Source: Lamellibrachia columna
Lineage: Eukaryota > Annelida > Polychaeta > Sabellida > Siboglinidae
Length of the DNA stretch: 64,000 nt
Direction: 5' to 3'
Assembly (NCBI GenBank): GCA_963662155.1
Contig: OY759265.1
Span: 13,593,261 to 13,657,260, forward strand
Within the stretch, counting starts at the first letter, position 1, and each line of letters begins with the position of its first letter. Below are positions 1-13,200 of the stretch, in pieces. Below the pieces are notes generated by a model. That model did no database searches and had not been told where the DNA came from. It saw only the letters and a list, made by a program, of their open reading frames with translations. Both the position numbers and the translations under genes were made by a program.

Positions 1-603
1 AGTTTTTTCACCATATTTACGGAAACAAATTTGTTGGTCTTTTGAGAATATGGGCCCAGGTAGTTGTTTATACATCCGAGTGAACTGGAATGAAGAGGAA
101 TGAAATTACCTAAGCTTCACAAAGCAGCAGGAGGATTCTACCATCGGTCTTCTTGATCAATAGTCAATTGCTACAGCGCCCTACTAAAAAGGTTGCATTT
201 GCACTACTGCATGTCCACGTTTTCTTTGTATTTAAATTAACATTTTGTAAAGAGCGTACTTACTTTTACACTGTTTAAACAATTCAAGCACAACATTTCA
301 GCAAACAAACTGTTACAATTTTATTATGAAATTTTATTCCTAAACATGTATAAAAAAACCTTGAAAACATATCATCTTGAGTACTGGTCAACAAACTGCT
401 ATGCTTCCATATGTTCCTTGCATAATACATTAACTAATAATTATACACGGCGTGTATGTAAATTTTTTTGCTATTTGACTTGGCTATTTGCTTTGAGCGT
501 ACGGTAATGTACAGGTCTCGGGCAGTGAATAATGATTTGGCATCAAAGCAAAGATGTGACATACATATAGCAAAATATGGCAACAGTATTTTCTAAACTC
601 CAG
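1..603 (-). other. Receptor 3' UTR with two AATAAA polyadenylation signals
   Basis: AT-rich sequence downstream of the receptor stop. On the minus strand AATAAA occurs at 338-333 and 325-320, about 270 bases after the stop, so the mRNA probably ends near 300. I see nothing else between 1 and 300. Confidence 0.5.
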
Positions 604-1242
604 TTATAAACAGGTCTCTGAATTAGCTGGCCGATTCTCATTGTGATTGTCTTCGTGTCTGGCTGTGTAAACAATCACCTCTAATGGATTGACCATATTA
701 TCCGGGATTTGGGTCATGCCATATTGGTGATCATCAGAGATAAAACTAGGCATTAAACTATTTGCTGTACCACTACCACTCATTTCAACCTCAACACTGT
801 CTGTCAGGCCTTCTGGTGGCGTATCGTCAACTGTTTGACCCGAACTGTTAGTTCTGGGAACCGCCATGGGTTTCAAATCGAACTCATCACAGGATGGGGT
901 TGAATGGAATAATCTTGCTGCTGGACCAGCAGGTTCCTTGTGGAGTCCGTTACACAATGTTGCCTTGGCATAACTCCCTTCACTTTCTTGGACACTTCCT
1001 GAAACGTCTACCTCGCTCACACTGTCTGTGTCGTGGGGTATCGTGGGGTAATTTGACCCATTGCTCTGGCAAGTGGCAGCACTGCTGTTGTTATGAACCC
1101 CGGTATAGTTTGTTGCCAAGCTGCCAGCAGAGGTGCCACCAGTCATGTATGGATCGGCGACTATTGGGACTGGGTTGTACTCCGATGTTGGACTGACCGA
1201 CCCCGAGTGACTTCCCTGCATTAGTCCTGTCTCGCTGTTAAT
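604..1242 (-). CDS. Receptor last exon: cytoplasmic tail and stop
   Basis: The acceptor TTGGTATCCAG is followed by I-N-S-E-T-G and a 212-residue frame to TAA at 606-604. The tail is rich in Ser, Thr, Gly and Asn with seven tyrosines, in E-Y-N-P-V-P, D-P-Y-M-T, N-Y-T-G-V, N-Y-P-T-I, S-Y-A-K-A, Q-Y-G-M-T-Q and V-Y-T-A-R contexts. These are candidate STAT or SH2 docking sites. None is the strict Y-x-x-Q that recruits STAT3 in gp130. No kinase or other folded domain is visible. Assignment to the receptor rests on strand, distance to the transmembrane exon and composition, since one connecting exon is missing. Confidence 0.7.
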   Translation of the reverse strand: MNSETGLMQGSHSGSVSPTSEYNPVPIVADPYMTGGTSAGSLATNYTGVHNNSSAATCQSNGSNYPTIPHDTDSVSEVDVSGSVQESEGSYAKATLCNGLHKEPAGPAARLFHSTPSCDEFDLKPMAVPRTNSSGQTVDDTPPEGLTDSVEVEMSGSGTANSLMPSFISDDHQYGMTQIPDNMVNPLEVIVYTARHEDNHNENRPANSETCL

Positions 1243-4200
1243 CTGGATACCAAGAACAACAAAACATTGTAACAGCATTCCCACGGAACAGGTTCGCAAA
1301 GTTGAGTAAAAAATTTCAACAGCTTCATAATTGTTTAAAAACACGGTCTCCATAGAGTTGTCCAGTACAATAATACATAACAACCATTATCAAGTTTGAA
1401 GATGTTGCTGCAGTACACAAAGTTCTACACACAATCTGTTATGCTAAACACAAGTTCCAGAATATTTCTGTCTTTCTAACATCATTTGTATAAATGCAAC
1501 CACCAGTAAATAAACCTTTATATGTGCACATTGTAGATGTCTTAGTCAGGTAAATGTCTTAGTCTTTCACAAGATATCAAAGCATGTATCTTCCAATTAT
1601 AAGATAGATGGTGACTGTAATAAATTAGAACCAGATGCTATATTGATACATACAGTAATCTGCTGGAGATACACTAATGTGTTACAAACAGTGTTCATTA
1701 TGTCGAGACAGCAAACTTTGACTTTGGGACAGACAAATAAAAACAAACATTACTAGTAATTAAATCCATAGCAAAGAAAGCCACTATGAATTCATAGAAT
1801 TCTCCTGCTGGCAATGACTCATCAGTAGCAGACTTTATTATTGGTAGCAAGAGCGTTGTATTGACCTACTCTGTCTGGTGTTGTTATTGGTGGCAGGAGC
1901 ATTGTATTGACCTACACAGTCTGGTGTTGTTATTGGTGGCAGGAGCATTGTATTGATCTACACTGTCTGGTGTTGTTATTGGTGGCAGGAGTGTTGTATT
2001 GACCTACTCTGTCTGGTGTTGTTATTGGTGGCAGGAATGTTGTATTGACATACTCTGTCTGGTGTTGTTATTGGTGGCAGGAGTGTTGTATTGACCTACA
2101 CTGTCTGTTGTTGTTATTGGTGGCAGGAGCATTGTATTGACCTACACTGTCTGGTGTTGTTATTGGTGGCAGGAGCGTTGTATTGACCTACCCTGTCTGG
2201 TGTTGTTATTGGTGGCAGGAGCGTTGTATTGAACTACCCTGTCTGGTGTTGTTATTGGTGGCAGGAGTGTTGTATTGACCTACCCTGTCTGGTGCTGTTA
2301 TTGGTGGCAGGAGTGTTGTATTGACCTACTCTGTCTGGTGTTGTTATTGGTGGCAGGAGCGTTGTATTGACCTACCCTGTCTGGTGCTGTTATTGGTGGC
2401 AGGAGCGTTGTATCGAACTACCCTGTCTGGTGTTGTTATTGGTGGCAGGAGCGTTGTATTGACCTACCCTGTCTGGTGCTGTTATTGGTGGCAGGAGCGT
2501 TGTATTGACCTACCCTGTCTGGTGTTGTTATTGGTGGCAGGAGTGTTGTATTGACCTACTCTGTCCGGTGCTGTTATTGGTGGCAGGAGCGTTGTATTGA
2601 CCTACCCTGTCTGGTGCTGTTATTGGTGGCAGGAGCGTTGTATTGACCTACCCTGTCTGGTGCTGTTATTGGTGGCAGGAGCGTTGTATTGACCTACCCT
2701 GTCTGGTGTTGTTATTGGTGGCAGGAGTGTTGTATTGGCCTACCCTGTCCGGTGCTGTTATTGGTGGCAGGAGCGTTGTATTGACCTACCCTGTCTGGTG
2801 CTGTTATTGGTGGCAGGAGCGTTGTATTGACCTATCCTGTCTGGTGCTGTTATTGGTGGCAGGAGCGGTGTATCGAACTACCCTGTCTGGTGTTGTTATT
2901 GGTGGCAGGAGCGTTGTATTGACCTACCCTGTCTGGTGCTGTTATTGGTGGCAGGAGCGTCATATTGACCTACCCTGTCTGGTGATGTTATTGGTGGCAG
3001 GAGCGTTGTATTGACCTACCCTGTCTGGTGTTGTTATTGGTGGCAGGAGCGTTGTATTGAACTACCCTGTCTGGTGTTGTTATTGGTGGCAGGAGCGTTG
3101 TATTGAACTACCCTGTCTGGTGTTGTTATTGGTGGCAGGAGCATTGTATTGACCTACCCTGTCTGGTGTTGTTATTGGTGGCAGGAGCGTTGTATTGACC
3201 TACCCTGTCTGGTGCTGTTATTGGTGGCAGGAGCGTTGTATTGAACTACCCTGTCTGGTGTTGTTATTGGTGGCAGGAGCATTGTATTGACCTACCCTGT
3301 CTGGTGTTATTGGTGGCAGGAGCGTTGTATTGACCTACCCTGTCTGGTGCTGTTATTGGTGGCAGGAGTGTTGTATTGACCTACCCTGTCTGGTGTTGTT
3401 ATTGGTGGCAGGAGCATTGTATTGACCTACCCTGTCTGGTGTTGTTATTGGTGGCAGGAGTGTTGTATTGACCTACCCTGTCTGGTGCTGTTATTGGTGG
3501 AAGGAGCGTTGTATTGAACTACCCTGTCTGGTGTTGTTATTGGTGGCAGGAGCATTGTATTGACCTACCCTGTCTGGTGTTGTTATTGGTGGCAGGAGCA
3601 TTGTATTGACCTACCCTGTCTGGTGCTATTATTGGTGGCGGGAGTGTTGTATTGACCTATCCTGTCTGGTGTTATTATTGGTGGCAGGAGTGTTGTATTG
3701 ACCTATCCTGTCTAGTGTTGTTATTGGTGGCAGGAGCGTTGTATTGACCTACCCTACCTGGTGTTGTTATTGGTGGCGGGACCGTTGTATTGACCTACCC
3801 TGTCTGGTGTTGTTATTGGTGGCAGGAGCATTGTATTGGCCTACCCTGTCTGGTGTTGTTATTGGTGGCAGGAGCGTTGTATTGACCTACCCTGCCTAGT
3901 GTTGTTATTGGTGGCAGGAGCGTTGTATTGGCCTACCCTCTCTGGTGTTGTTATTGGTGGCAGGAGCGTTGTATTGACCTACCCTGTCTGGTGTTGTTAT
4001 TGGTGGCAGGAGCGTTGTATTGGCCTACCCTGTCTGGTGTTGTTATTGGTGGCAGGAGCGTTGTATTGGCCTACCCTGTCTGGTGTTGTTATTGGTGGCA
4101 GGAGTGTTGTATTGGCCTACCCTGTCTGGTGTTGTTATTGGTGGCAGGAGCGTTGTATTGACCTACCCTGTCTGGTGTTGTTATTGGTGGCAGGAGCGTT

Positions 4201-7200
4201 GTATTGGCCTACCCTGTCTGGTGTTGTTATTGGTGGCAGGAGCGTTGTATTGGCCTACCCTGTCTGGTGTTGTTATTGGTGGCAGGAGCGTTGTATTGGC
4301 CTACCCTGTCTGGTGTTGTTATTGGTGGCAGGAGTGTTGTATTGACCTACCCTGTCTGGTGTTGTTATTGGTGGCAGGAGCGTTGTATTGACCTACCCTG
4401 TCTGGTGTTGTTATTGGTGGCAGGAGCGTTGTATTGGCCTACCCTGTCTGGTGTTGTTATTGGTGGCAGGAGCGTTGTATTGGCCTACCCTGTCTGGTGT
4501 TGTTATTGGTGGCAGGAGCGTTGTATTGGCCTACCCTGTCTGGTGTTGTTATTGGTGGCAGGAGCATTGAATTGACCTACCCTGTCTGGTGCTGTAATTG
4601 GCAACGGCTTCTTCCCTATTCTCCTACATCTCCATATGTAGTAACTGCACAGAAACCAAATCATGTTATTCATGTACTTCCACATCATGAGACAGTATTA
4701 CAATAAGTTGTATTCCTATTGCAAAACTAGTGTGATAGTGTCATAACTATTGCTATGGTTTTGTGATAGTACATGTATCATGGAATAATAGATAGCCAGG
4801 AAAGTATGTCCTAAACAATAATTAATGGGTGGCGCTATCGTGTGGCTTTGGAGATAGCTGATTACAAATGGTGAATGTGTGGATGATACAGCTCTAATTG
4901 ATGATAGTTGATGTTATTAACATTGTTAATAAATAAAATTTCCTTTTTTTAAACATTTATTTTTATTATTACAATGACACAAGTGGCCCTGTTGATTTGT
5001 TTTGCCAATTATCGTTACCATCAATAGTTCTTTATACTATATGTGATAACTATTGAAAGGTAAATTTTAATTAACTATCAACAGTGTTTGAAATTAAGGC
5101 CTTTTTATTTGGTGGCTGCGGATTCAAAATGCTTCATGCCAATTCTAGTGATATTAAGGGGGCATACAATCCGATTGACAATATAATGTGCCAAGACATT
5201 CTGATTAATGCGATATTTTGAGGCCTTAATTTGGAGTGAACTGAGGACAGCAGAGACTTGCCCGTGCCAAACCCAGGCCAGTGGCCAGTGCGCACAAAGC
5301 ATTGGCATCAAACATAATGTTACTTTAAACAATATTGTAATTGTTTCACAAATAAAATTTACATTGAAATGTTTATTAAATTAATTACTTTATTTTATTG
5401 GTCTGCTAGTTATAAGAAAGACAATATAGTTGGTATGGTTTATATTTATAAAATTTTTATTTATTCTAATTTAAAGCACTGTCTGTTTTAGTTTTATGCA
5501 CAAAAAGTTTGGTTTATTATGTATACTTATAATTTATAAATTTTTGTGGGGCCAGTTCAAACTCACCTGGGCTGGTTTAAAATAGAACAGGGCTAGTAAA
5601 AAAAATATGGGCCAGTTAATTTTTTGCCTAATTTCAGATACTAATCAATATCAATAATACTGCATCGCCACATCAACTACTGCGATGCACCAATAGTTCA
5701 ATGCATTGTTAGTTGTTACATCCACACTACAAGATCCCTGAATTGACAGACAATAGATTCCCATAGATAGACTTTTTGTCGAAGAACTTCACATTTTCAT
5801 CAGGGTAAAATTTGTTGGGCCAGAGAGCTCGCAGCACATCAGGCAATACTTTGTTGTGATTAGCACAACTCTACAGATGAGTTTGGAGTTCAGCCAAAAT
5901 ACATGTTTGAAATATTGTTTGTGCTCGTGACTGCAGTCACGTGTCCTATTGGCTGCTACGCATGCGAGCCCCAACAGTGTGGCTGGATCTGCATCACACT
6001 AGGCAACCAGGCCTGACAGGACGTCTCAAGATCCAGCAATGTCAGATATTGCCCAACAACCCCTGATCTTATCATAGACTTGTTGGAATGCGCATCACAC
6101 TAATATATTGAGCACTGGCATGGAAGCCTATGTTTGCCATGTCATATATTATGCAACAATAGTTATTTTATATTTAAATATTATTATGACTGTCCCAAGA
6201 TGTTGGCATTGGATATTTTCATGATACTTTCAAGTACAATAAACATACATAATATATACTCACATGACCACCAGTAAACCGATGAACAATAAAATGCCTG
6301 TAGTACCAACTACAATGCCCACGATCATTGTCTTTGTCATGCCACCAACTACAAACACAAGCATCAGTGTTTTAGGTACTGTCCATATATTAAAACTGAT
6401 GCAGGAATAACATAATTTATATTGATATATGAAGTAATAGTTCAGGTAAAATAAAAGATAAATAACACATTGTAGCTGGACTGGTCAGTAAGTCTGGACT
6501 ATGAGTGTGGTCAGGTGAATCTTAATATTAGTTGTGAAATCCAAATTGATCAATGTGGATGTAATCCGTATACATGAAACATCAATACGGGGGCCGTATA
6601 TCAGTTTAGGTTTTCAGAAACGGCATTACAGCAAGTATGACATTAATCACATGATAGTAGAACATCATTGGATAACACCACACAATGCCAATTAACCATT
6701 TGACAACAATGCTTGGCACTTCGATATTTAACACAAAACATAGAGTTTCATGTTAATGAACACACCAACGTACGCTGAAGTCTACAGCACTAAAACCAAA
6801 CAACCAGCAACACACACTACCCAGCCTCAGATGGAGCAACACACTCCTGTGATGTCACATTGCCAATCCAAATACAACAGATTACTTTTCAATTAGGTGA
6901 ACAATAACTTAAGAAGTAACCCCTGGTAATCCTTATAATGTACATCCACATATATACACAAATATACTTTGTTAGACTGTATAGTTTACTTCTAAATCTA
7001 TTTTAATTATTGTGTGTGCGTGTGTGTGTATGCACATGCATGCAGGTCACGTGTGTGTTTATTATAAAAACATTACATTGTTAATGTCTTCATAAAAACA
7101 TCACACTTTAGTTTCCTTTCCCACTAAAACTAGACTATTGTGATGAATTATTGCCACATTTAGTCGACATCATCAAGTAACTTCGAGAAATAAGTCAGAG

Positions 7201-10200
7201 AATTACAGACCAGTGAGTTTAACGTCAGTGATTTGTAAATTATTAGAAAGGTTAATTAAAGACCCTATGGTGGACTTCCTCGTTAAGCATAAATTATTAA
7301 ATTCATTTCAACATGGATTCCTTAAAGCGAGGTCATGCTTAACAAATATGTTATGTTTTTTGGAAGAAATCACTAAGTGGATAGACGTGGGATCGCCAGT
7401 AGATATTATCTACATAGATTTTCAGAAAGCTTTTGACAAAGTGCCACATCAAAGATTACTACTTAAATTAAAAGCCCATGGTATCGGGGATAGCATAACT
7501 GACTGGATAGAACAATGGCTGACTGACAGAAGACAACGTGTTGTAGTAGATGGAGAAGTTTCAAATTGGAAATCGGATTTGAGTGGGGTACCTCAAGGAT
7601 CAGTATTAGGACCTATATTATTCTTAATTTATATCAATGACTTGGACGACAGTATAACAAGTAACATAAAATTTGCGGATGACACAAAACTGTTTAGAAA
7701 GGTTAATACTGATGGTGATAAACAACATTTACAAAACGATCTAGACAGATTAGTGAAATGGTCTGAGAAATGGCAGATGTTGTTCAATTTTGGGAAATGT
7801 AAATGCCTACATACAGGACATGGGAACTTGAATGTAAACTATAAAATGGGAGATACTGCTCTGGGTACTACTGTAAAAGAAAAGGACTTAGGAGTTACAA
7901 TAAGCGCTGATATGAAAGTTTCAGAGCAGTGTGGTAATGCAGCTTCAAAGAGTAATCAAATTCTTGGATTGATTAGAAGAAACATAACATACAAGGAAAA
8001 AAAGTTAATTATACCTCTTTATAAAGCAATAGTTAGACCTCATTTAGAATACTGTATACAAGCATGGAGACCATATCGTAAGAAGGATATAGATATGCTT
8101 GAACGCATACAAAGGAGAGCAACTAAAATGATTCCAGAACTTAGAGACCTTAGTTATGAAGAACACCTGAAAGAATGTGGTTTAACAACTCTAGAGACAA
8201 GGAGGTTAAGAGGAGATCAGATTGAAGTTTTTAAGATATTGAATGGGTATGAAAATATTGATAGAAATATGTTTTTCTCACTCAAGAAGGATAGCAGAAC
8301 TAGAGGACATGAGGTAAAATTAGTAAAGGATCAATGTAGATTGGACATCAGGAAGCACTCGTTCTCACAGAGGACAATAAATGAATGGAACAAATTGTCT
8401 ACAGATTGTGTAACTGCTAGCAGCGTGAACATGTTTAAAAACAGGGTTGACACATATCTCAGGAGGGCGGGTTATAAGTAGATGAACATTGTTGGACTCT
8501 CGATAAGCCAATGGCTTCCTTGTCCACTTGCCATCTGGGCCTTTGGCTTGGATGGCAAATCTTGTTAAATCTTGTTAAACTGAGTAAGTAGAGAACAGTG
8601 TGTTAAGCATTTGATAAATTTTAGCTTAAACATTCAACCCAGTACCTGATTTTAAAACGTTGCTTAGACGAAACACTTCTAATTAAGCCCCACATTATAT
8701 TCCTCCTCAAACACAACACAAGAACACAACTTAACCAGTTCAATGGACTTTGTACAACCATTTTAACAGTTTCAGGTTCTGGGAATAAGAAACTTTAACT
8801 ACTTTATTTTTTGAAAACATGACATCACTTTCATTTTCTCTTTATACTGGTGACACACAATAGCCGTGCATTCTGTGAGTCACTGCCTATGACATGTCAG
8901 TCCTGTGGTTCACCACAAACAAAGCAAGCAGTCACACCATAGCTGAACACTGGATGGGAAAGACTTGTTAAACTGGAGATCAGCTACAGCCACCAGGGGC
9001 TCTCAACTTCAAGGATAGCAGCATTACCAAGATTGGGACACGGCTCATAGTAAGTACAATAACACAACTCTTGTATCACTGCGTATACAATATACAGACA
9101 CACCCTACAAGACAAAACCTAAGTTGCAAAAAATCGCATGAAAAAAGCACTTATCTGTACAAAATCCAACATAATTTTTTTAAATAACCCATGACTAATT
9201 TTACATAGAGGGTTGTGCTCTATGGTAGATCTGCCCCCTCAACCATGCACAACACCCAGGGTCTGGGATACCTGCTTGACATAAACAACCAAGCCACAGA
9301 GATTGAAACTGGCCAAAATTACTCTTATGGAAAGTACTGCTTAGCCTCTCTGTTTCTGATGGGAGACTCCCAGGTTTGGTAGCCATCTCATATTCTCATG
9401 GGCATCAGATGAAATGCTTCAAGCTTACTCCCTTGTAAAAAATCTCACGTCATCCCTTGACTAGGACAGTCATAGGGCTTCCACAGCAGACATTTCCACG
9501 GAGAGTCCAACGCAGCCTGTTCTGTTTTCTGCTGTGACTAGCAGGGCTGGTTGGCTTAGATTGATCCATTTCTTTATGTTGACCAGCCAGATTTCTTCTG
9601 GTGGCTCCGTCTTCTCTTGCCCTCCACGGTGTCTTGCAGGATGGTTATGAGATATATGTTGTGCCAGGTGACGTGGCCAAACCAGGAGAGATTGCATCGT
9701 TTCACCATTGCTCAAAAGGGCTCTTGCTTTTCAGCAAGGGAGTCCACTTGCTGTCTCACGTATTCGTTAGTGTTGTACTCAGTGTAACAAGGAGTCTCAT
9801 GAAGCATTTATTTTTCAAAAGCTTGGATTATTCTCTCTGTTTCTGTTGTCAAAGTTCAACTTTCACATCCATAGAGGAGCAATGATATTATGAGTGCTCT
9901 GTAGAGCTTAAGCGTGATTCGGAAGCTGTTGTCTTTGCTTTTCCAGATGATGTTTAGTCTTGACATAGCAGACATGGCTACGGCAATTCTTGTTTTGAGT
10001 TCTTTTATTGAGGTGCTATCTTTGTTTATGGTGGACCCAAGTTATTTCAATGAGTCTACTTCCTGAAGGTTCTGGCCGTTCATCATGTTAATGGGGGTGT
10101 TCTCATTGGTACTGTTGCCTTTTCTCTGAGCTGACTTCTATCCCTTAAGGTGGTGGTGAGGTCCTGGATTTCATTTTCACTACTTCTCATAAGTTTGATT

Positions 10201-13200
10201 TCATCTAAACAACGGGGACTATAAATGGGCCTTCCACCATAGATATGGTGGTGTTGAAGTCTTCGAGGGTCTCCTGCATGATGTTCTCGAGGAATATGTC
10301 GAAGAGAAAAGGTGAGAGTAGGCACCCCTGACGAACTCCTACAGAAGTTCCGAAAAGGTATGTTCAGAAGTACAAGCTTTCATGTCAGATATGCTCGAAT
10401 GCCTTCCTGAAGTCGATGAAGTAGTGGGAGAGGTCTCTTTGATGATATATAGATATTTTATTCATGATCAGTCTGACTTTGAACATCTGGTCAGTGGTGC
10501 TTCTACCAGCCCTAAATCCTGCCTGTTCTTCAGCCAGTAGCTCTTCTGCTTTTCTGTTGAGTCTGTTCAAGATGACTCATAACATGATCTTGCTTGGATG
10601 GCTGATGACGCTGAAGGGTCTGTCATTTTTAATAGCCTGATTGACCAGCCTTGCGTTGTTGGTTTCTTGTCAGCCTCTTCAGTGTATCAAAGGTTTTCTT
10701 GCTGCTACCCTCTACCGTGGACCAGCCTTGCGTTGTTGGTTTCTTGTCAGCCTCTTCAGTGTATCAAAGGTTTTCTTGCTGCTACCCTCTACCGTGCCTT
10801 TTTCAATTTTGTCACACTGCTCTGTACTCAACTCTTGTTTTTTTTATTATTTTCGTTCCAATATTGTGGTTGACAGTGCGGTATTGTTCTGCTGTTTCTG
10901 GGGTGGAGTTCTTTGTCTTCTTCATGTTTCTCCTTATATCGCAGAAGTCCAGGATGTTGTTGGTAATCCATGAACTTTTTCTGTCACTGCCAAGTAATTC
11001 TGGGGCTGTTTCCTGTACAACTTTTTTTGCTGCAAATCTGCAGCCTATTCTAGCCTCAAATCTGCGGCCTATTCTAGCCTCAAATCTGCGGCCTATTCTA
11101 GCCTCAAATCTGCGGCCTATTCTAGCCTCAAATCTGCGGCCTATTCTAGCCTCAAATCTGCGGCCTATTCTAGCCTCAAATCTGCGGCCTATTCTAGCCT
11201 CAAAATTGTTTTGGTTCTTCAGTTTCTCAGTGTCAAAATGAATACATGGGCTTTTCTGGTGATGTATCTTCTGCAGCTCGAGTTTCAATGTTGCCAGAAC
11301 CAGTCGTGTTCACTTCTATGTCAGCTCCTAGCCATGTTCTGGTCTTTGTCTTGTTGATGCTGGATTTTAAAAGTCTTGGAGTCAGTATGTAGGCAATCTG
11401 ATTGTGTATTTTTTGCATGCATTAGGCGAGTGCCACATCACTCTCTTTGGTAGTTTCAGTTGGTGTTGGCAAAGGTGACTTTGTGACTACTTACAAATTC
11501 AAAAAGTCGTAGTCCTATATTGTAGGTTTCTCCTTTGCGAAAGTGATACAAAGGGCATGATTTTGTGCAGCGTAATTACCTCTAGCCTTGCCATTTTATA
11601 AACTTAACTGGGGTGTTAGAACTGTACAAACACAACTGGCGGGAAGACATTTGCAGACACATATCTATACATTTAGCAAGGTAATGTGGACTGTGCAGTA
11701 CCTGGCTCATGTCACCTCACTTGGACACTTTCACTTTCATTTTAGAGTCCACATTCTGAAACACCACAGAATAACAGCATGCAAGCTGACGCATATAGGG
11801 CATCAATCACCATGCATGTACCTGTGAACACACACTACATAAGTGCACATCTCCCAACAAGAGTGACATACATATACCTGTCAACACACAGCCCTGTGTC
11901 ACACTACATAAGCCTGCAAGTGCACATCTCCCAACAAGAGTGACATGCATATACCTGTCAACACACAGCCCCATGTCACACTACATAAGCCTGCAAGTGC
12001 ACATCTCCCTATAAGAATGACATACATGTACCTATCAACACACATCCCCATGTCACACTACATAAGCCTGCAAGTGCACATCTCCCTATAAGAATGACAT
12101 ACATGTACCTATCAACACACAGCCCCATGTCACACTACATAAGCCTGCAAGTGCACATCTCCCTATAAGAATGACATACATGTACCTATCAACACACAGC
12201 CCTGTGTTACACTACATTAGCCTGCTAGTGCACATTTCCCAACAAGAATGACATACATGTACCTATCAACACACAGCCCCATGTCACACTACATAAGCCT
12301 GGAAGTGCACATCTCCCTATAAGAATGACATACGTGTACCTGTCAACACACAGCCCTGTGTTACACTACATTAGCCTGCTAGTGCACATTTCCCAACAAG
12401 AATGACATACATGTACCTGTCAACACACAGCCCCATGTCACACTACATAAGCCTGGAAGTGCACATCTCCCTATAAGAATGACATACGTGTACCTGTCAA
12501 CACACAGCCCTGTGTTACATTACATTAGCCTGCTAGTGCACATTTCCCAACAAGAATGACATACATGTACCTGTCAACACACAGCCCCATGTCACACTAC
12601 ATAAGCCTGGAAGTGCACATCTCCCTATAAGAATGACATACGTGTACCTGTCAACACACAGCCCTGTGTTACATTACATTAGCCTGCTAGTGCACATTTC
12701 CCAACAAGAATGACATACATGTACCTGTCAACACACAGCCCCGTGTCACCCTACATAAGCCCGCAAGTGCACATCTCCCAACAAGAATGACCCGTGTTGG
12801 TGTAGCAGTTCTATCTAGGTCGTTCAAACTGAAAAAAATACAATTAAAATTCCCTCTTCAATTCTTTTAGCCCACCACGAATCAGGTTCATTAATGTTAA
12901 AATTTGTAGTGCGTGAATATATTAAGACACATGCGCAATCGGTTTAATAAAAGAATACGTACTTTTATTAAAAATCATTGACAAAATTGACTTTGATCAG
13001 GTAATTTGCAAAAGTATCGATAGCCTTATGTTCCAGTATATCAAGCCGGACCATTTTGCAATTTTTACGCTGGATTTTGACAAACCCTGTAAAAATAATT
13101 TTTCATAGTTTTGTCAATGATTTGATCAAAACTAAATAACACAGTTGTACAAACGAGCTAGCATGTTGTAGTAGATGCTAGATAGGTTCTAGCATCCACT

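Larger units (their letters stand above)
9470..11430 (-). mobile_element. Decayed non-LTR retrotransposon (LINE) relic, with frameshifts
   Basis: Fragments in several minus frames follow LINE order from high to low coordinate. They are a linker region with E-A-R-I-G-R-R-F and I-L-D-F-C-D-I-R-R (11288-10812), a reverse-transcriptase piece AEELLAEEQAGFRAGRSTTD and Y-F-I-D-F-R-K-A-F (10570-10385), and a C-terminal piece WPRHLAQHISHN ending in a W-L-V-N-I-K-K-W motif (9715-9470). E-E-Q-A-G-F-R-x-G-R-S-T-T-D-Q and the D-F-x-K-A-F box identify the reverse transcriptase. Stops and frame changes make it nonfunctional. It lies on the same strand as the receptor. Confidence 0.75.

Noticed and set aside
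3836..4706. Overlapping 60-169-codon frames with hydrophobic peptide
   Set aside because: Generated by the 46-bp array where TTGACC is changed to TTGGCC. They lie within a receptor intron on the opposite strand.
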